DNA of 9,056 nt from Acidobacteriota bacterium (lineage in GTDB: Bacteria; Acidobacteriota; Terriglobia; Terriglobales; Acidobacteriaceae). Position 1 is the stretch's first letter. Every line of letters begins with the position of its first letter. The translations under genes were made by a program, and so were the position numbers. The DNA lies in assembly GCA_021851465.1 (NCBI GenBank), contig JAJZDL010000118.1:1-9056 (forward strand), written 5' to 3'. Below the pieces are notes generated by a model. It worked only from the letters and a program-made list of their open reading frames with translations, did not search any database and was not told where the DNA came from. This document shows, piece after piece, positions 1 to 7,046 of the stretch.

Positions 1-1440
1 ACGACGGTGAAGGTGCTGCCCAACGGGCTGACGCTGATTGTGTGCGAACGGCCGGAGGCGCCGGTGTTCAGCTACTACACGCTGGTGGATGCGGGTTCGG
101 CGGACGACCCGCAGGGCGCAAGCGGGTTGGCGCACATGTTCGAGCACATGGCGTTCAAGGGCACGGAGCAGATCGGGACGACGAACTATCCGGCGGAAAA
201 GGTTGCGTTGGCGAAGGTGGAGATTGCGTATGCGGCGTACGATGCGGAGTATCGCAAGCGGGTGGGGCAGAATGCACAGAAGCTGGCGGCGCTGAAGAAG
301 GTCTTCGAGGACGCGCAGGCGGCGGCGCAGAAGTACGTTGTGCCGAACCAGTTCGCGGAGCTGGCGGAGACCAACGGCGCGGTGGGGCTGAATGCCTCGA
401 CTGAGGAGGATTCGACGGAGTTCTTCTGGAGCATGCCGGAGAACCGGCTGGAGTTGTGGGCGTACATGGAGAGCAGCCGGATTGCGCATCCGGTGGAGCG
501 GGAGTTCTACAAGGAGCGCGACGTGGTGCAGGAGGAGCGGCGGATGCGGATCGACTCCAACCCAATCGGCGGAATGGTGGAGCAGTTTCTGGCGACGGCG
601 TATGTGGCGCATCCGTACCGCGTGCCGACTGTGGGCTGGGAGAGCGAGATCAGCCAGGTGACGGCGACCGAGGCCGCGGCGTTCCACGCGAAGTACTATG
701 TGCCGGCGAACATCGTGATTGCGGTGGTGGGCGACGTGGATGCGGCGGAGGCGATGCCGATGCTGACACGGTACTTTGGCGCGATCCCGGCGGGGCCGAA
801 GCCGGAGCCGATGACGACGGTGGAGCCGGTGCAATTTGCAGAGAAGTCGGTGACGATCCACGAAGCGAGCCAGCCGTTTTACATCGAGGGGTACCATCGG
901 CCGGACTATCGAGACCCGGACGACTCGGTGTACGACGCGATTACGGACATCTTCTCCAATGGGCGGACGGCGCGGCTGTACAAGAGCCTGGTGCGGGACC
1001 AGAAGATCGCGGCGGATGCGGAGGGGTTCAGCGGGTTTCCCGGCGAGAAGTACCCTGGCTTGTTCGCGTTCTATGCGGTGCCGGTGCCCGGGCACACGCC
1101 GGACCAGATGCGCGAGGCGATCCACAAAGAGATCGAACGGCTGAAGACGACGGACATGACGGACGAGGAGTTGGAGATGTTCAAGGCGCGCGCGCGGGCA
1201 GGCCTGCTGCGCGGATTGGCCGACAACGATGGCCTGGCGCAGCAGATGGCGGAGTACCAGACGCGGTATGGCGACTGGAGAGAGATGTTCCGCGAGTTGG
1301 ACAGGATCGACCGGGTGAGCAAGGGGGACGTGCGGCGCGTGGCGAACAAGATTTTTGTGGAGAGCAACCGGACGAGCGCTCGGATTGAGTTCACGCCGCC
1401 GACGCAAGCGCCGGTCGAGGATGCGGGAGGCGCCAAGTGA
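1..1440 (+). CDS. M16 family zinc peptidase, catalytic subunit (5' partial)
   Basis: Predicted zinc metallopeptidase of the insulinase/processing-peptidase family (M16), probably exported and acting on peptides in the periplasm. The reading frame is open at the left edge, so the true start and any signal peptide lie outside the window; residues here are counted from the GTG at position 7. The N-terminal domain opens with the family signature LPNGLTLIV, followed by the inverted zinc motif HMFEH (H43, E46, H47). The likely third zinc ligand is E170 in KERDVVQEERR. The 123-residue gap from H47 exceeds the usual 75 or so because of an Ala/Lys-rich, probably coiled insertion around residues 65-120. 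In the C-terminal M16 domain the position normally held by Tyr is Asp (R330...D337), so this subunit lacks the substrate-binding Arg/Tyr pair. The next gene has the opposite pattern, which suggests a heterodimer. The substrate is unknown. Confidence 0.92.
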   Translation, partial: TTVKVLPNGLTLIVCERPEAPVFSYYTLVDAGSADDPQGASGLAHMFEHMAFKGTEQIGTTNYPAEKVALAKVEIAYAAYDAEYRKRVGQNAQKLAALKKVFEDAQAAAQKYVVPNQFAELAETNGAVGLNASTEEDSTEFFWSMPENRLELWAYMESSRIAHPVEREFYKERDVVQEERRMRIDSNPIGGMVEQFLATAYVAHPYRVPTVGWESEISQVTATEAAAFHAKYYVPANIVIAVVGDVDAAEAMPMLTRYFGAIPAGPKPEPMTTVEPVQFAEKSVTIHEASQPFYIEGYHRPDYRDPDDSVYDAITDIFSNGRTARLYKSLVRDQKIAADAEGFSGFPGEKYPGLFAFYAVPVPGHTPDQMREAIHKEIERLKTTDMTDEELEMFKARARAGLLRGLADNDGLAQQMAEYQTRYGDWREMFRELDRIDRVSKGDVRRVANKIFVESNRTSARIEFTPPTQAPVEDAGGAK

Positions 1441-1556
1441 AGAACGCCTCGATGGAAGCGCCAAATCCGCCTCTGCAAATGTTCATTGCCGGCGATAAGG
1501 ACAACGACGGAGGTTCTGGTTTAGCCAGAATGACAACCTATGGGAGCTTTGCCAGA
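1441..1556 (+). repeat. Inter-gene segment with an 11-bp direct repeat (possible decayed dispersed repeat)
   Basis: Between the two M16 genes lies a segment with lower GC than its neighbours. It reads open in frame with the second gene but gives a low-complexity, non-family peptide. The 11-mer GCCAGAATGAC occurs at 1524-1534 and again at 1551-1561, exactly 27 bases apart, and the second copy contains the chosen start codon. Short repeats ending in AGAATGACAA-like text are, from memory, scattered in intergenic DNA of Granulicella-type genomes; that link is inference. The segment would then be a non-coding spacer that happens to lack stops. Confidence 0.4.
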
Positions 1557-3107
1557 ATGACGAGCACGGACAAGGCAGTGAAGAGTTTTTTTGCGATTGC
1601 CGCAGCGTACGCTCTGCTGTGTTCGGGACATTCTGTGTTGGCACAGAATACGGCAACGGCTGCGACCGCTACGACTGCTTCAGCGGAGAAGGCGGACACA
1701 AAGGCCCCGTCGCAGGCGCAGCCGTGGAAGAAGATTCCGGTGCCTCCGCTGCATGAGTTCAGGCCGCAGCAGCCGAAGCGGATCGAGCTGGCGAACGGGC
1801 TGGTGATCTTTTTGCAGGAGGACCACGAGCTTCCGTTCATCGATGGGTCGATCCTGATCCGCGGCGGGAGCCGCGAGGAGCCAGCCGCGAAGGTGGGACT
1901 GGTCTCGATGTATGGCGAGGCGTGGCGCACCAGCGGGAGCACGGCGAAGAGCGGCGACGCGCTGGACACGGAGCTTGCGGAGAAGGCTGCAAGCATCGAG
2001 ACGGGCGGCGGCGCGGCCAACACCTCGGTGGAGTGGTCGAGCTTCAAGCAGGACTTCGACAGCGTCTTCGGCGAGACGATGGATCTGCTGCTGCATCCGG
2101 CGTTCAAGGCAGACAAGCTGGCAATGGCGCAGCGCGAGATGGATACCGGAATCTCGCGGCGCAACGACGATGCGGGCGCGATCGCGGAGCGCGAATCCGC
2201 GATGCTGGTGTATGGAGCGAGCAGTCCGTATGCGCGCGAGGCGGAGTACGCCACGGTGGACGCGGTGACGGTGGAGGACCTGAATGCGTGGCACGACCGG
2301 ACGGTGGCGCCGAACGGCATGATTGTGTCGGTCGAGGGCGACTTCGACCCGGCGGCGATGGAGGCGAAGCTGCGCAGGGCCTTCGAGCCGCTGCCGCGCG
2401 GCAGGGCGATGGAGACCCCGAAGATCGAGGTCCCGGCGCCGCGGCCAGGGGTCTACTTTGCGGACAAGGAGGACGTGGACCAATCGACGGTGGAGATTGC
2501 CGGGCTGGGCACGGAACGCAGCAATCCCGACTACTATGCGCTGAGCGTGATGAACGAGATCTACTCCGGCGGCTTCGGCTCGCGTGTCTTCCAGTATGTG
2601 CGCACCAAGCTGGGGCTTGCGTACAGCGTGGGCGGCAGCTACGGCGCGGCGTACGACCATCCGGGCGTCTTCCGCAGCGAAGCCGGGACAAAGAGCGCGA
2701 GCACGGTGGCGGCGACGCAGGCGGTGCTGCAGGTGATCGGCCAACTGAAGACCGCACCGCCGACGGCAGAGGAGCTGCGCAGGGCGAAGGATGAGGTGAT
2801 GAACTCGTTCATCTTCAACTACGACACGCCGGAGAAGACGCTGAACGAGCAGGTAACGCTGGCGTTCTATGGCTATCCTTCGGACTATCTGGAGAGGTAC
2901 AGGGACGGGATCGAGCGTGTGACGGCGGCGGATGTGACGCGGGTGGCGAACAAGTATGTCGACGTGTCGAAGCTGGCGATCGTGGTGGTGGGGAACAAGA
3001 GCGAGATCGAGCCGCCACTCTCCACACTGGGCAAGGTGACGGACCTGGACATTGCGATTCCGCCTCCCACAGAGAAGACGGGGCAGGCGACGGCTGCGGG
3101 ACGCTAA
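1557..3107 (+). CDS. M16 family peptidase-like protein, non-catalytic partner subunit, exported
   Basis: Second M16 protein, 516 residues from the chosen ATG. The N-terminus is a good Sec signal peptide: a Lys-containing start, a hydrophobic stretch (FFAIAAAYALLCSG) and a likely cut after SVLA before QN. The zinc motif is missing: where the first protein has HMFEH this one has SMYGE (S117-E121), so it should not bind zinc. The C-terminal domain keeps the Arg/Tyr pair in VRTKLGLAY (R349, Y356, seven apart). M16 pairs that split the zinc site and the Arg/Tyr pair between two subunits are known, for example Sphingomonas Sph2681/Sph2682, and tandem placement supports the same here. ATG 1557 is preferred because it gives a normal signal peptide and has GGGAG ten bases upstream. 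The frame is open back to a GTG at 1437 that overlaps the previous stop, and an ATG at 1530 is also possible; those starts would add 40 or 9 unusual residues. Confidence 0.9.
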   Translation: MTSTDKAVKSFFAIAAAYALLCSGHSVLAQNTATAATATTASAEKADTKAPSQAQPWKKIPVPPLHEFRPQQPKRIELANGLVIFLQEDHELPFIDGSILIRGGSREEPAAKVGLVSMYGEAWRTSGSTAKSGDALDTELAEKAASIETGGGAANTSVEWSSFKQDFDSVFGETMDLLLHPAFKADKLAMAQREMDTGISRRNDDAGAIAERESAMLVYGASSPYAREAEYATVDAVTVEDLNAWHDRTVAPNGMIVSVEGDFDPAAMEAKLRRAFEPLPRGRAMETPKIEVPAPRPGVYFADKEDVDQSTVEIAGLGTERSNPDYYALSVMNEIYSGGFGSRVFQYVRTKLGLAYSVGGSYGAAYDHPGVFRSEAGTKSASTVAATQAVLQVIGQLKTAPPTAEELRRAKDEVMNSFIFNYDTPEKTLNEQVTLAFYGYPSDYLERYRDGIERVTAADVTRVANKYVDVSKLAIVVVGNKSEIEPPLSTLGKVTDLDIAIPPPTEKTGQATAAGR

Positions 3108-3130
3108 GGCATCGGCAGAGGCCCTCGGAA

Positions 3131-4408
3131 TCACTGCTTCGCTGCGCAACGGCAGTTATTGCTGCCAGCCGCAACGAGCGAGGGCGAGGAAGGAGCAGAG
3201 CCGGCGGAGACGTAGAGGAACCAGGCGAGCCAGAAGGGAGTGGTCCAGAGGTAGATGGGGGAGTGCAGGCCCTTGCCGGTGAGGGGCGTGATCTCGATGA
3301 CGGCACTGGCGAGGGCGAGGAGGGCGATCTGCGCACGGGTGGCGCGATAGGCACCGAGCAGGAGCGCGGGGACGAGGAGGGCCTGGTCGGTGATCCAGGA
3401 GTAAGGGCCGGCGAGGATGGAGACGAGCATGAGGAGCGCGCCATCCTGCATCCAGTCCCAGTGAGCGCGGCGCTTGTAGAAGAAGTAGATTGCCCAGAGG
3501 CATGCGGCGGCGGCGGGGAGGAACTGGATCGCCATGGCCTGGCGGTGCAGGGCGTAGCGGAGGGCGACGGCGAGGCAGGGAATGAACTCATTCTGGATGC
3601 CGGAGGAGCGCATCATCTGGGCGTACTGCGTCCAGACCTGTGGGTCGAGGAGGGAAGCGAAGAGCGAGCTAGCGGCGAGGGCGAGGAGCGCACCGGCGAG
3701 CAGGCGGAGGGCCCGGTGGAGCACGATCCAGAGAAGGAGCGCGGCGGCGAAGGGAAGAAAGAGGTGGGGCTTGAGCGCGCAGAGCCAAAGGGCGAGGCCT
3801 GCGACGAAGGGACGGTCGCGGTGGAAGCGAAGAAAGAGGACGAGGCCGAGGAGGGCGAAGAGCGCGGTCTGGCCGCCGAGGATGCAGAGCAGCGCGGGAG
3901 CGAAGGAGTAGCCGAGGTAGTGGAGCTTGTTGGAGGGGCGGCCCAGCATCCGCCAGAGCATGTGGACCGCGAGCGCGAAGGCGGCGAGGAGGAGCAGCGA
4001 CCAGAGCAAGGCCCCGGCGCGCAGGCTGAAGAGGCCGAGCGGAACGACGAGGCAGAGCGCGGAGGGTGGGTTGCGCATGATGAGGGCCTGGGAGTGGAGG
4101 GGAAAGCCGGAGGCGCGCTCGATTTGCAGGATGGCGGCGCTGTCGTATGGGTCAGCATGGTGGACGATCTGACGCCCTGCGACCCAGAAGCTGACGACGT
4201 CTCGGCCGCTTGGGTTGTTGCCGGTGAGGAGGAGGACTCCGATGCCGATGACGAAGAGGGTGAAGACGAGCGTGCAGGCGACGAGGACGGTGGGTTCGAG
4301 GAACTTCCACGCGTCGCGGCGGCAGGATTGCGGAGGATCGGGCGGGGATTGCGACATGGTCGATTGGCGGTCCGGCTGCTGTGAAGGTACAAGATCCACC
4401 GCCCACAT
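3131..4408 (-). CDS. GT87 / DUF2029 family integral membrane glycosyltransferase
   Basis: Polytopic membrane protein of the GT87 (DUF2029) family, which includes polyprenyl-phosphate-sugar-dependent mannosyltransferases of the GT-C fold. The 425-residue product has a first hydrophobic segment at about residues 39-62. An outward loop GRDVVSFWVAGRQIVHHADPYD follows, with D70 as the probable catalytic acid. NPPSALCLVVPLGLF comes next, then many further hydrophobic helices. LCALKPHLFLP and GPYSWITDQALLVPALLL match the family's late conserved blocks. It probably transfers a sugar from a lipid carrier to a cell-envelope acceptor; donor and acceptor cannot be read from sequence. ATG 4408 has GAGG eleven bases upstream. 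ATG 4357 (start MSQSPPDPP) is an alternative without a clear ribosome site. It is convergent with the second M16 gene, 23 bases apart with no visible hairpin, and divergent from the aminotransferase gene. Confidence 0.85.
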   Translation of the reverse strand: MWAVDLVPSQQPDRQSTMSQSPPDPPQSCRRDAWKFLEPTVLVACTLVFTLFVIGIGVLLLTGNNPSGRDVVSFWVAGRQIVHHADPYDSAAILQIERASGFPLHSQALIMRNPPSALCLVVPLGLFSLRAGALLWSLLLLAAFALAVHMLWRMLGRPSNKLHYLGYSFAPALLCILGGQTALFALLGLVLFLRFHRDRPFVAGLALWLCALKPHLFLPFAAALLLWIVLHRALRLLAGALLALAASSLFASLLDPQVWTQYAQMMRSSGIQNEFIPCLAVALRYALHRQAMAIQFLPAAAACLWAIYFFYKRRAHWDWMQDGALLMLVSILAGPYSWITDQALLVPALLLGAYRATRAQIALLALASAVIEITPLTGKGLHSPIYLWTTPFWLAWFLYVSAGSAPSSPSLVAAGSNNCRCAAKQ

Positions 4409-4464
4409 GCTAGCCTAAACCTCAATACTCCAGCCCCCGATCCGGCCTGAAGAGGGACAAACGA
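4409..4464. promoter_or_regulatory. Divergent intergenic region with start-deciding ribosome sites
   Basis: This 56-base gap separates two divergent genes and must hold signals for both. AGAGGGA at 4451-4457 sits seven bases before TTG 4465 and supports that unusual start for the aminotransferase; the next in-frame ATG (4477) is too far from it. On the minus strand a GAGG lies eleven bases before ATG 4408. I could not identify convincing -35/-10 pairs. Confidence 0.5.
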
Positions 4465-5643
4465 TTGAGCCACCAGATGGGCCGATTCTCAACGCGCACT
4501 TCGTGGGAGACGGGCGAGAGCCGCTACGCGTCGGCGGTGCGAACGGCGCGCGCGTCGGGGCGGCGCGTCTACGACCTGACGGTGTCGAACCCGACGCGCT
4601 GCGGCTTCGAGTACGATGCGGAGGCGGTTCTGGGGCCGCTGCGGGATGCGCGCGCGCTGGTGTACGATCCCGATCCGCGCGGGATGGAGAGTGCGCGGGA
4701 GGCAGTGGCGCGTTACTATGCGGGGCATGGGGCGCGCGTTTCTGCGGATCAACTGGTCCTGACGACGAGCACCAGCGAGAGCTACAGCTATCTGTTTCGG
4801 CTGCTGTGCGATGCGGGCGACGAGGTGCTGGTGGCGCAGCCGAGCTACCCGCTCTTCAACTATCTTGCCGACTTGGACGACGTGCGGCTGCGGGCCTACC
4901 CGCTGTTCTACGACCACGGCTGGTGGACCGATTTCACGGAGTTGGAGCGGGCGATTACACCGCGAACACGGGCGGTGATCGTGGTGCATCCCAACAACCC
5001 GACGGGGCACTGGACCGGAACGGGCGAGCGGGAGCGGCTGGAGGCCCTGTGCGCGCGGCATGGGATGGCGCTGATTGTGGACGAGGTGTTTCTGGATTAT
5101 TCGCTGCGGGAGAGCACGGCGGCACGGAGCTTTGCCTGCGGGGAGCATCCGACGCCGACGTTTGTGCTGAGCGGACTGAGCAAGATCGTGGGCCTGCCGC
5201 AGATGAAGGCGGCGTGGATAGCGGCCTTCGGGCCGGTGAGTGAGCGGGCCGAGGCGCTGGGGCGACTGGAGATCGTGGCGGACACGTTTCTGTCGATGAA
5301 CGCGCCGGTGCAGTTGGCGATGGCGTCGTGGCTGGACGGTCGGGCGGCGATCCAGGCACAGATACTGGAGCGGGCGCGGGGAAACCTGGCCATGCTGCGG
5401 CGGGTTGCGGCGGAATCCGCTGGGCTGCTCCAGGTGCTGGAGGTGGAGGCCGGCTGGAGCGCGGTGGTGGGCTTGGCGGGCTGCGTCGGCGAGGTGCAGT
5501 GCGCCGAGCGGCTGGCGCGCGAACGGGGCGTGATTGTGCATCCTGGGTGGTTCTATGGGATGGGGGCGGAGAGGCTGGTTGTGGTGAGTTTGATTGCGGC
5601 TGCGGGGGAGATGGAGGCAGGCATTCGGCGTGCCATTGAGTGA
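4465..5643 (+). CDS. Class I/II PLP-dependent aminotransferase-like protein (TTG start)
   Basis: Fold-type I PLP enzyme of the aminotransferase class I/II family, 392 residues, cytoplasmic. Visible family blocks in order: NPTRCGF near residue 43; a TTSTSESYSYLF stretch for cofactor phosphate binding; HPNNPTG with N178; IVDEVFLDY with D206 (contacts the pyridine nitrogen); and SGLSKIVGLPQMK with the Schiff-base lysine K240. TTG 4465 is chosen because AGAGGGA precedes it by seven bases. Two usual binding residues differ: the Arg after the lysine (SKxxGxxxxR) is K248, and the C-terminal Arg that holds the substrate carboxylate (usually in RxS) is replaced by Val in LVVVSLI (near V373). The substrate may therefore not be a standard alpha-amino acid/2-oxo acid pair. 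No pathway neighbours are present. The 3' end faces the MBL gene across an AT-rich gap. Confidence 0.85.
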   Translation: MSHQMGRFSTRTSWETGESRYASAVRTARASGRRVYDLTVSNPTRCGFEYDAEAVLGPLRDARALVYDPDPRGMESAREAVARYYAGHGARVSADQLVLTTSTSESYSYLFRLLCDAGDEVLVAQPSYPLFNYLADLDDVRLRAYPLFYDHGWWTDFTELERAITPRTRAVIVVHPNNPTGHWTGTGERERLEALCARHGMALIVDEVFLDYSLRESTAARSFACGEHPTPTFVLSGLSKIVGLPQMKAAWIAAFGPVSERAEALGRLEIVADTFLSMNAPVQLAMASWLDGRAAIQAQILERARGNLAMLRRVAAESAGLLQVLEVEAGWSAVVGLAGCVGEVQCAERLARERGVIVHPGWFYGMGAERLVVVSLIAAAGEMEAGIRRAIE

Positions 5644-5757
5644 GTTTTCCACGGAGAAGAGAGTTGAAGTTTAAGGTGAGTATAAGTAGTAACTGCGCGA
5701 CTGATTACTACATCTACTAAATTAGGTTATATCTGTAAATTGATATAAATAAGTACT
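5644..5757. other. AT-rich convergent intergenic junction with an inverted repeat
   Basis: This 114-base gap between two convergent genes becomes strongly AT-rich from about 5670, unlike the GC-rich genes on both sides. A perfect 7-bp inverted repeat is present: GTAGTAA at 5686-5692 and TTACTAC at 5705-5711, with a 12-base loop. It is AU-rich and has no T-run directly after it, so a standard intrinsic terminator is doubtful. It may still act as a weak bidirectional stop or just be relaxed spacer. Confidence 0.4.
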
Positions 5758-6384
5758 TTATATTATGAATGAATTGGAGTTGCGCTCGATGCCGATGGTG
5801 GTCTTTGGGCCGTGGCCGGGGATGACGACGGTATCGTCGGGCAGGGGGAGGAGCTTGTTGTGGATGGAGCGGATGAGGGTTGGGCCGTCTCCGCCGGGAA
5901 GGTCGGTGCGTCCGACGGAGCCTGCGAAGAGGGTGTCTCCGGCGAGCAGAAGGTTGTGGGCCGGAAGGTAGAGGCAGACGCTGCCCTGAGTGTGGCCTGG
6001 GGTGTGCAGGATGCTTCCTGAGAGGTTGGCGATTGCGATGAGCTTGCCGTCGTCTAGGGTATCGTCCGGCGGGTGAACTTCGGGGGTGGCCACGCCGAGC
6101 CAGCCAGCCTGGATGCCCATCATCTTGACGAGGGGCAGGTCGCTGGCGTTGTAGAGGACTGGCGCGCCACTGAGGGCCTGGAGGAGGGCGGCACCGGCGA
6201 TGTGGTCGATGTGCGCGTGGGTGATAAGGATCTGCTTGACGGTGAGGCTGTGGCGCTGGAGGACGGCGAGGATGCGTGGGATCTCTGCGCCGGGATCGAC
6301 GACGATGGCCTCATGGGAGGCTTCGTCGCCGAGGATGGAACAGTTGCACTGGAGCGCGCCGACGGGAAGTATCTCGTGGATCAT
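5758..6384 (-). CDS. MBL-fold metallo-hydrolase, glyoxalase II-like (GloB/YcbL type)
   Basis: Metallo-beta-lactamase-fold hydrolase, 208 residues, cytoplasmic, of the short glyoxalase II-like group that lacks the C-terminal GloB domain. Such proteins hydrolyse thioesters such as S-lactoylglutathione or related substrates; the actual substrate is uncertain. Metal-binding residues are all present: THAHIDH (H56, H58, D60, H61), H131 in HTPGHTQGS, D150 in LLAGDTLF and H191 in VIPGHGP. FAGSVGRTDLPGGD is the family's usual loop. Length and C-terminus (ERNSNSFII, family normally ends near ER-TNPF) are complete, although the last codons are unusually AT-rich. The start ATG has a modest AGG upstream. 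It lies 36 bases after secG on the same strand, so the two are probably cotranscribed. A short CCGCA/TGCGG hairpin sits between them at 6401-6413. Confidence 0.92.
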   Translation of the reverse strand: MIHEILPVGALQCNCSILGDEASHEAIVVDPGAEIPRILAVLQRHSLTVKQILITHAHIDHIAGAALLQALSGAPVLYNASDLPLVKMMGIQAGWLGVATPEVHPPDDTLDDGKLIAIANLSGSILHTPGHTQGSVCLYLPAHNLLLAGDTLFAGSVGRTDLPGGDGPTLIRSIHNKLLPLPDDTVVIPGHGPKTTIGIERNSNSFII

Positions 6385-6420
6385 GATAAACCTGCGAGGG
6401 CCGCACGGTGCGGGTGGCGG

Positions 6421-6711
6421 CTACTTCTTGGGGGCGGACTGCTGTGTTGCGGCACCGGAGAGGACGGAGTGGTCCCCGCTGGCTCGGGAGAGCATGATGG
6501 TGAGTGAGATGGAGACGACCATGAAGATGACCGCGCCCCAGGTGGTGAGCTTGGTGAGCAGGTTGGCCGCGCCGCGGGGCCCGAAGGCGGTCTGCGATCC
6601 CTGGCCGCCGAAGGCACCGGCGAGGTCGGCGGATTTGCCCTGCTGCAGGAGCACAACTCCGATGAGAAAGAGACAGACGATGACGTGGATCACAACGAGA
6701 AGATAGAGCAT
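6421..6711 (-). CDS. secG: Preprotein translocase subunit SecG
   Basis: SecG, the small auxiliary subunit of the SecYEG protein-export channel in the inner membrane. The 96-residue protein has two membrane helices: residues 1-20 (MLYLLVVIHVIVCLFLIGVV) and about 54-72 (WGAVIFMVVSISLTIML). The conserved cytoplasmic loop LLQQGKSADLAGAFGG lies between them, followed by GSQTAFGPRGAANLL. The start is ATG 6711 with AAGG seven bases upstream. An in-frame ATG at 6855 would add 48 Arg/Ser-rich residues that are not part of the family and is rejected. The C-terminal tail (SGAATQQSAPKK) is short and polar. It heads the probable two-gene unit with the downstream MBL hydrolase. I saw no triosephosphate isomerase gene, a frequent secG neighbour, in the window. 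Confidence 0.95.
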   Translation of the reverse strand: MLYLLVVIHVIVCLFLIGVVLLQQGKSADLAGAFGGQGSQTAFGPRGAANLLTKLTTWGAVIFMVVSISLTIMLSRASGDHSVLSGAATQQSAPKK

Positions 6712-7046
6712 CGGGAAACCTTGGAGACCTCGGGGCGGTGAGATGCGGCGGTATCGCGCGCGGTGGGCCGAATGCGGCCGACTGAACGACTCGATCCGAC
6801 TTCCAGTGTACCACCGGGCAGTGTTCGGCGCGAGGCGGGATGCGAACTGTGTCATACCACAATGGAAATGTCCCCATGTTCACCTCGATAGAAATGTCCC
6901 CTGGGTTGCGGTTGGCAAGCGTGGTGATGAGGGTGCTTGTATCGGGTTGCAGGCTTGTCTCCAGGGATGCTTCTTGGAGGGTGTGTTGTGTGCCGTGCGC
7001 GATTGTGCAGTGCGCGATGCGAAAAGATGCTTTAAGCTAGGAGACC
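6712..7046. other. Divergent intergenic region (secG / thiS) with possible insertion-sequence remnant
   Basis: This 335-base interval has no credible gene. The secG-proximal part (6712-6840) must hold that gene's promoter; TACACT on the minus strand (6805-6810) is a possible -10 box, but no good -35 box is spaced to it. The middle part holds an 11-bp direct repeat, GAAATGTCCCC at 6865-6875 and 6891-6901, and its flank reads like a decayed coding end on the minus strand. The thiS-proximal part ends in CTAGGAG just before the thiS start. I see no thiamine pyrophosphate riboswitch core in front of thiS. Confidence 0.5.
6842..6985 (-). mobile_element. Possible decayed insertion-sequence end with tandem GGGGACATTTC repeats
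   Basis: Read on the minus strand, GGGGACATTTC occurs twice, 26 bases apart, next to TTGTGGTATGACA. Repeated terminal GGGGACATTTC motifs resemble the ends of some DDE transposase-bearing elements that I recall, but I cannot name the family with confidence. The bordering 80 or so bases have no intact transposase frame and carry no matching second end in the window. If real, this is a short relic left by deletion. The boundaries given are approximate. Confidence 0.3.

Noticed and set aside
3108..3130. Terminator between the second M16 gene and the GT87 gene
   Set aside because: The 23-base gap shows no stable hairpin followed by a T-run on either strand.
1680..3149. Long minus-strand open frame (489 codons) opposite the second M16 gene
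   Set aside because: Its product is Arg/His/Leu-rich low complexity with no family signature, a typical GC-rich shadow of the real gene.
3263..4384. Long plus-strand frame (373 codons) rich in Glu, Gly and Ala
   Set aside because: It lies opposite the GT87 gene, whose membrane helices and conserved motifs are clear; the acidic product is the antisense of Leu-rich codons.
4489..5652. Minus-strand frame of 387 codons opposite the aminotransferase
   Set aside because: Arg/Pro/His-rich with no recognisable domain; the opposite strand carries intact PLP-enzyme motifs.
6712..6855. 48-residue N-terminal extension of SecG from an upstream ATG
   Set aside because: The SecG family starts at the first membrane helix. 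The extension is Arg/Ser-rich, and ATG 6711 has its own ribosome site.
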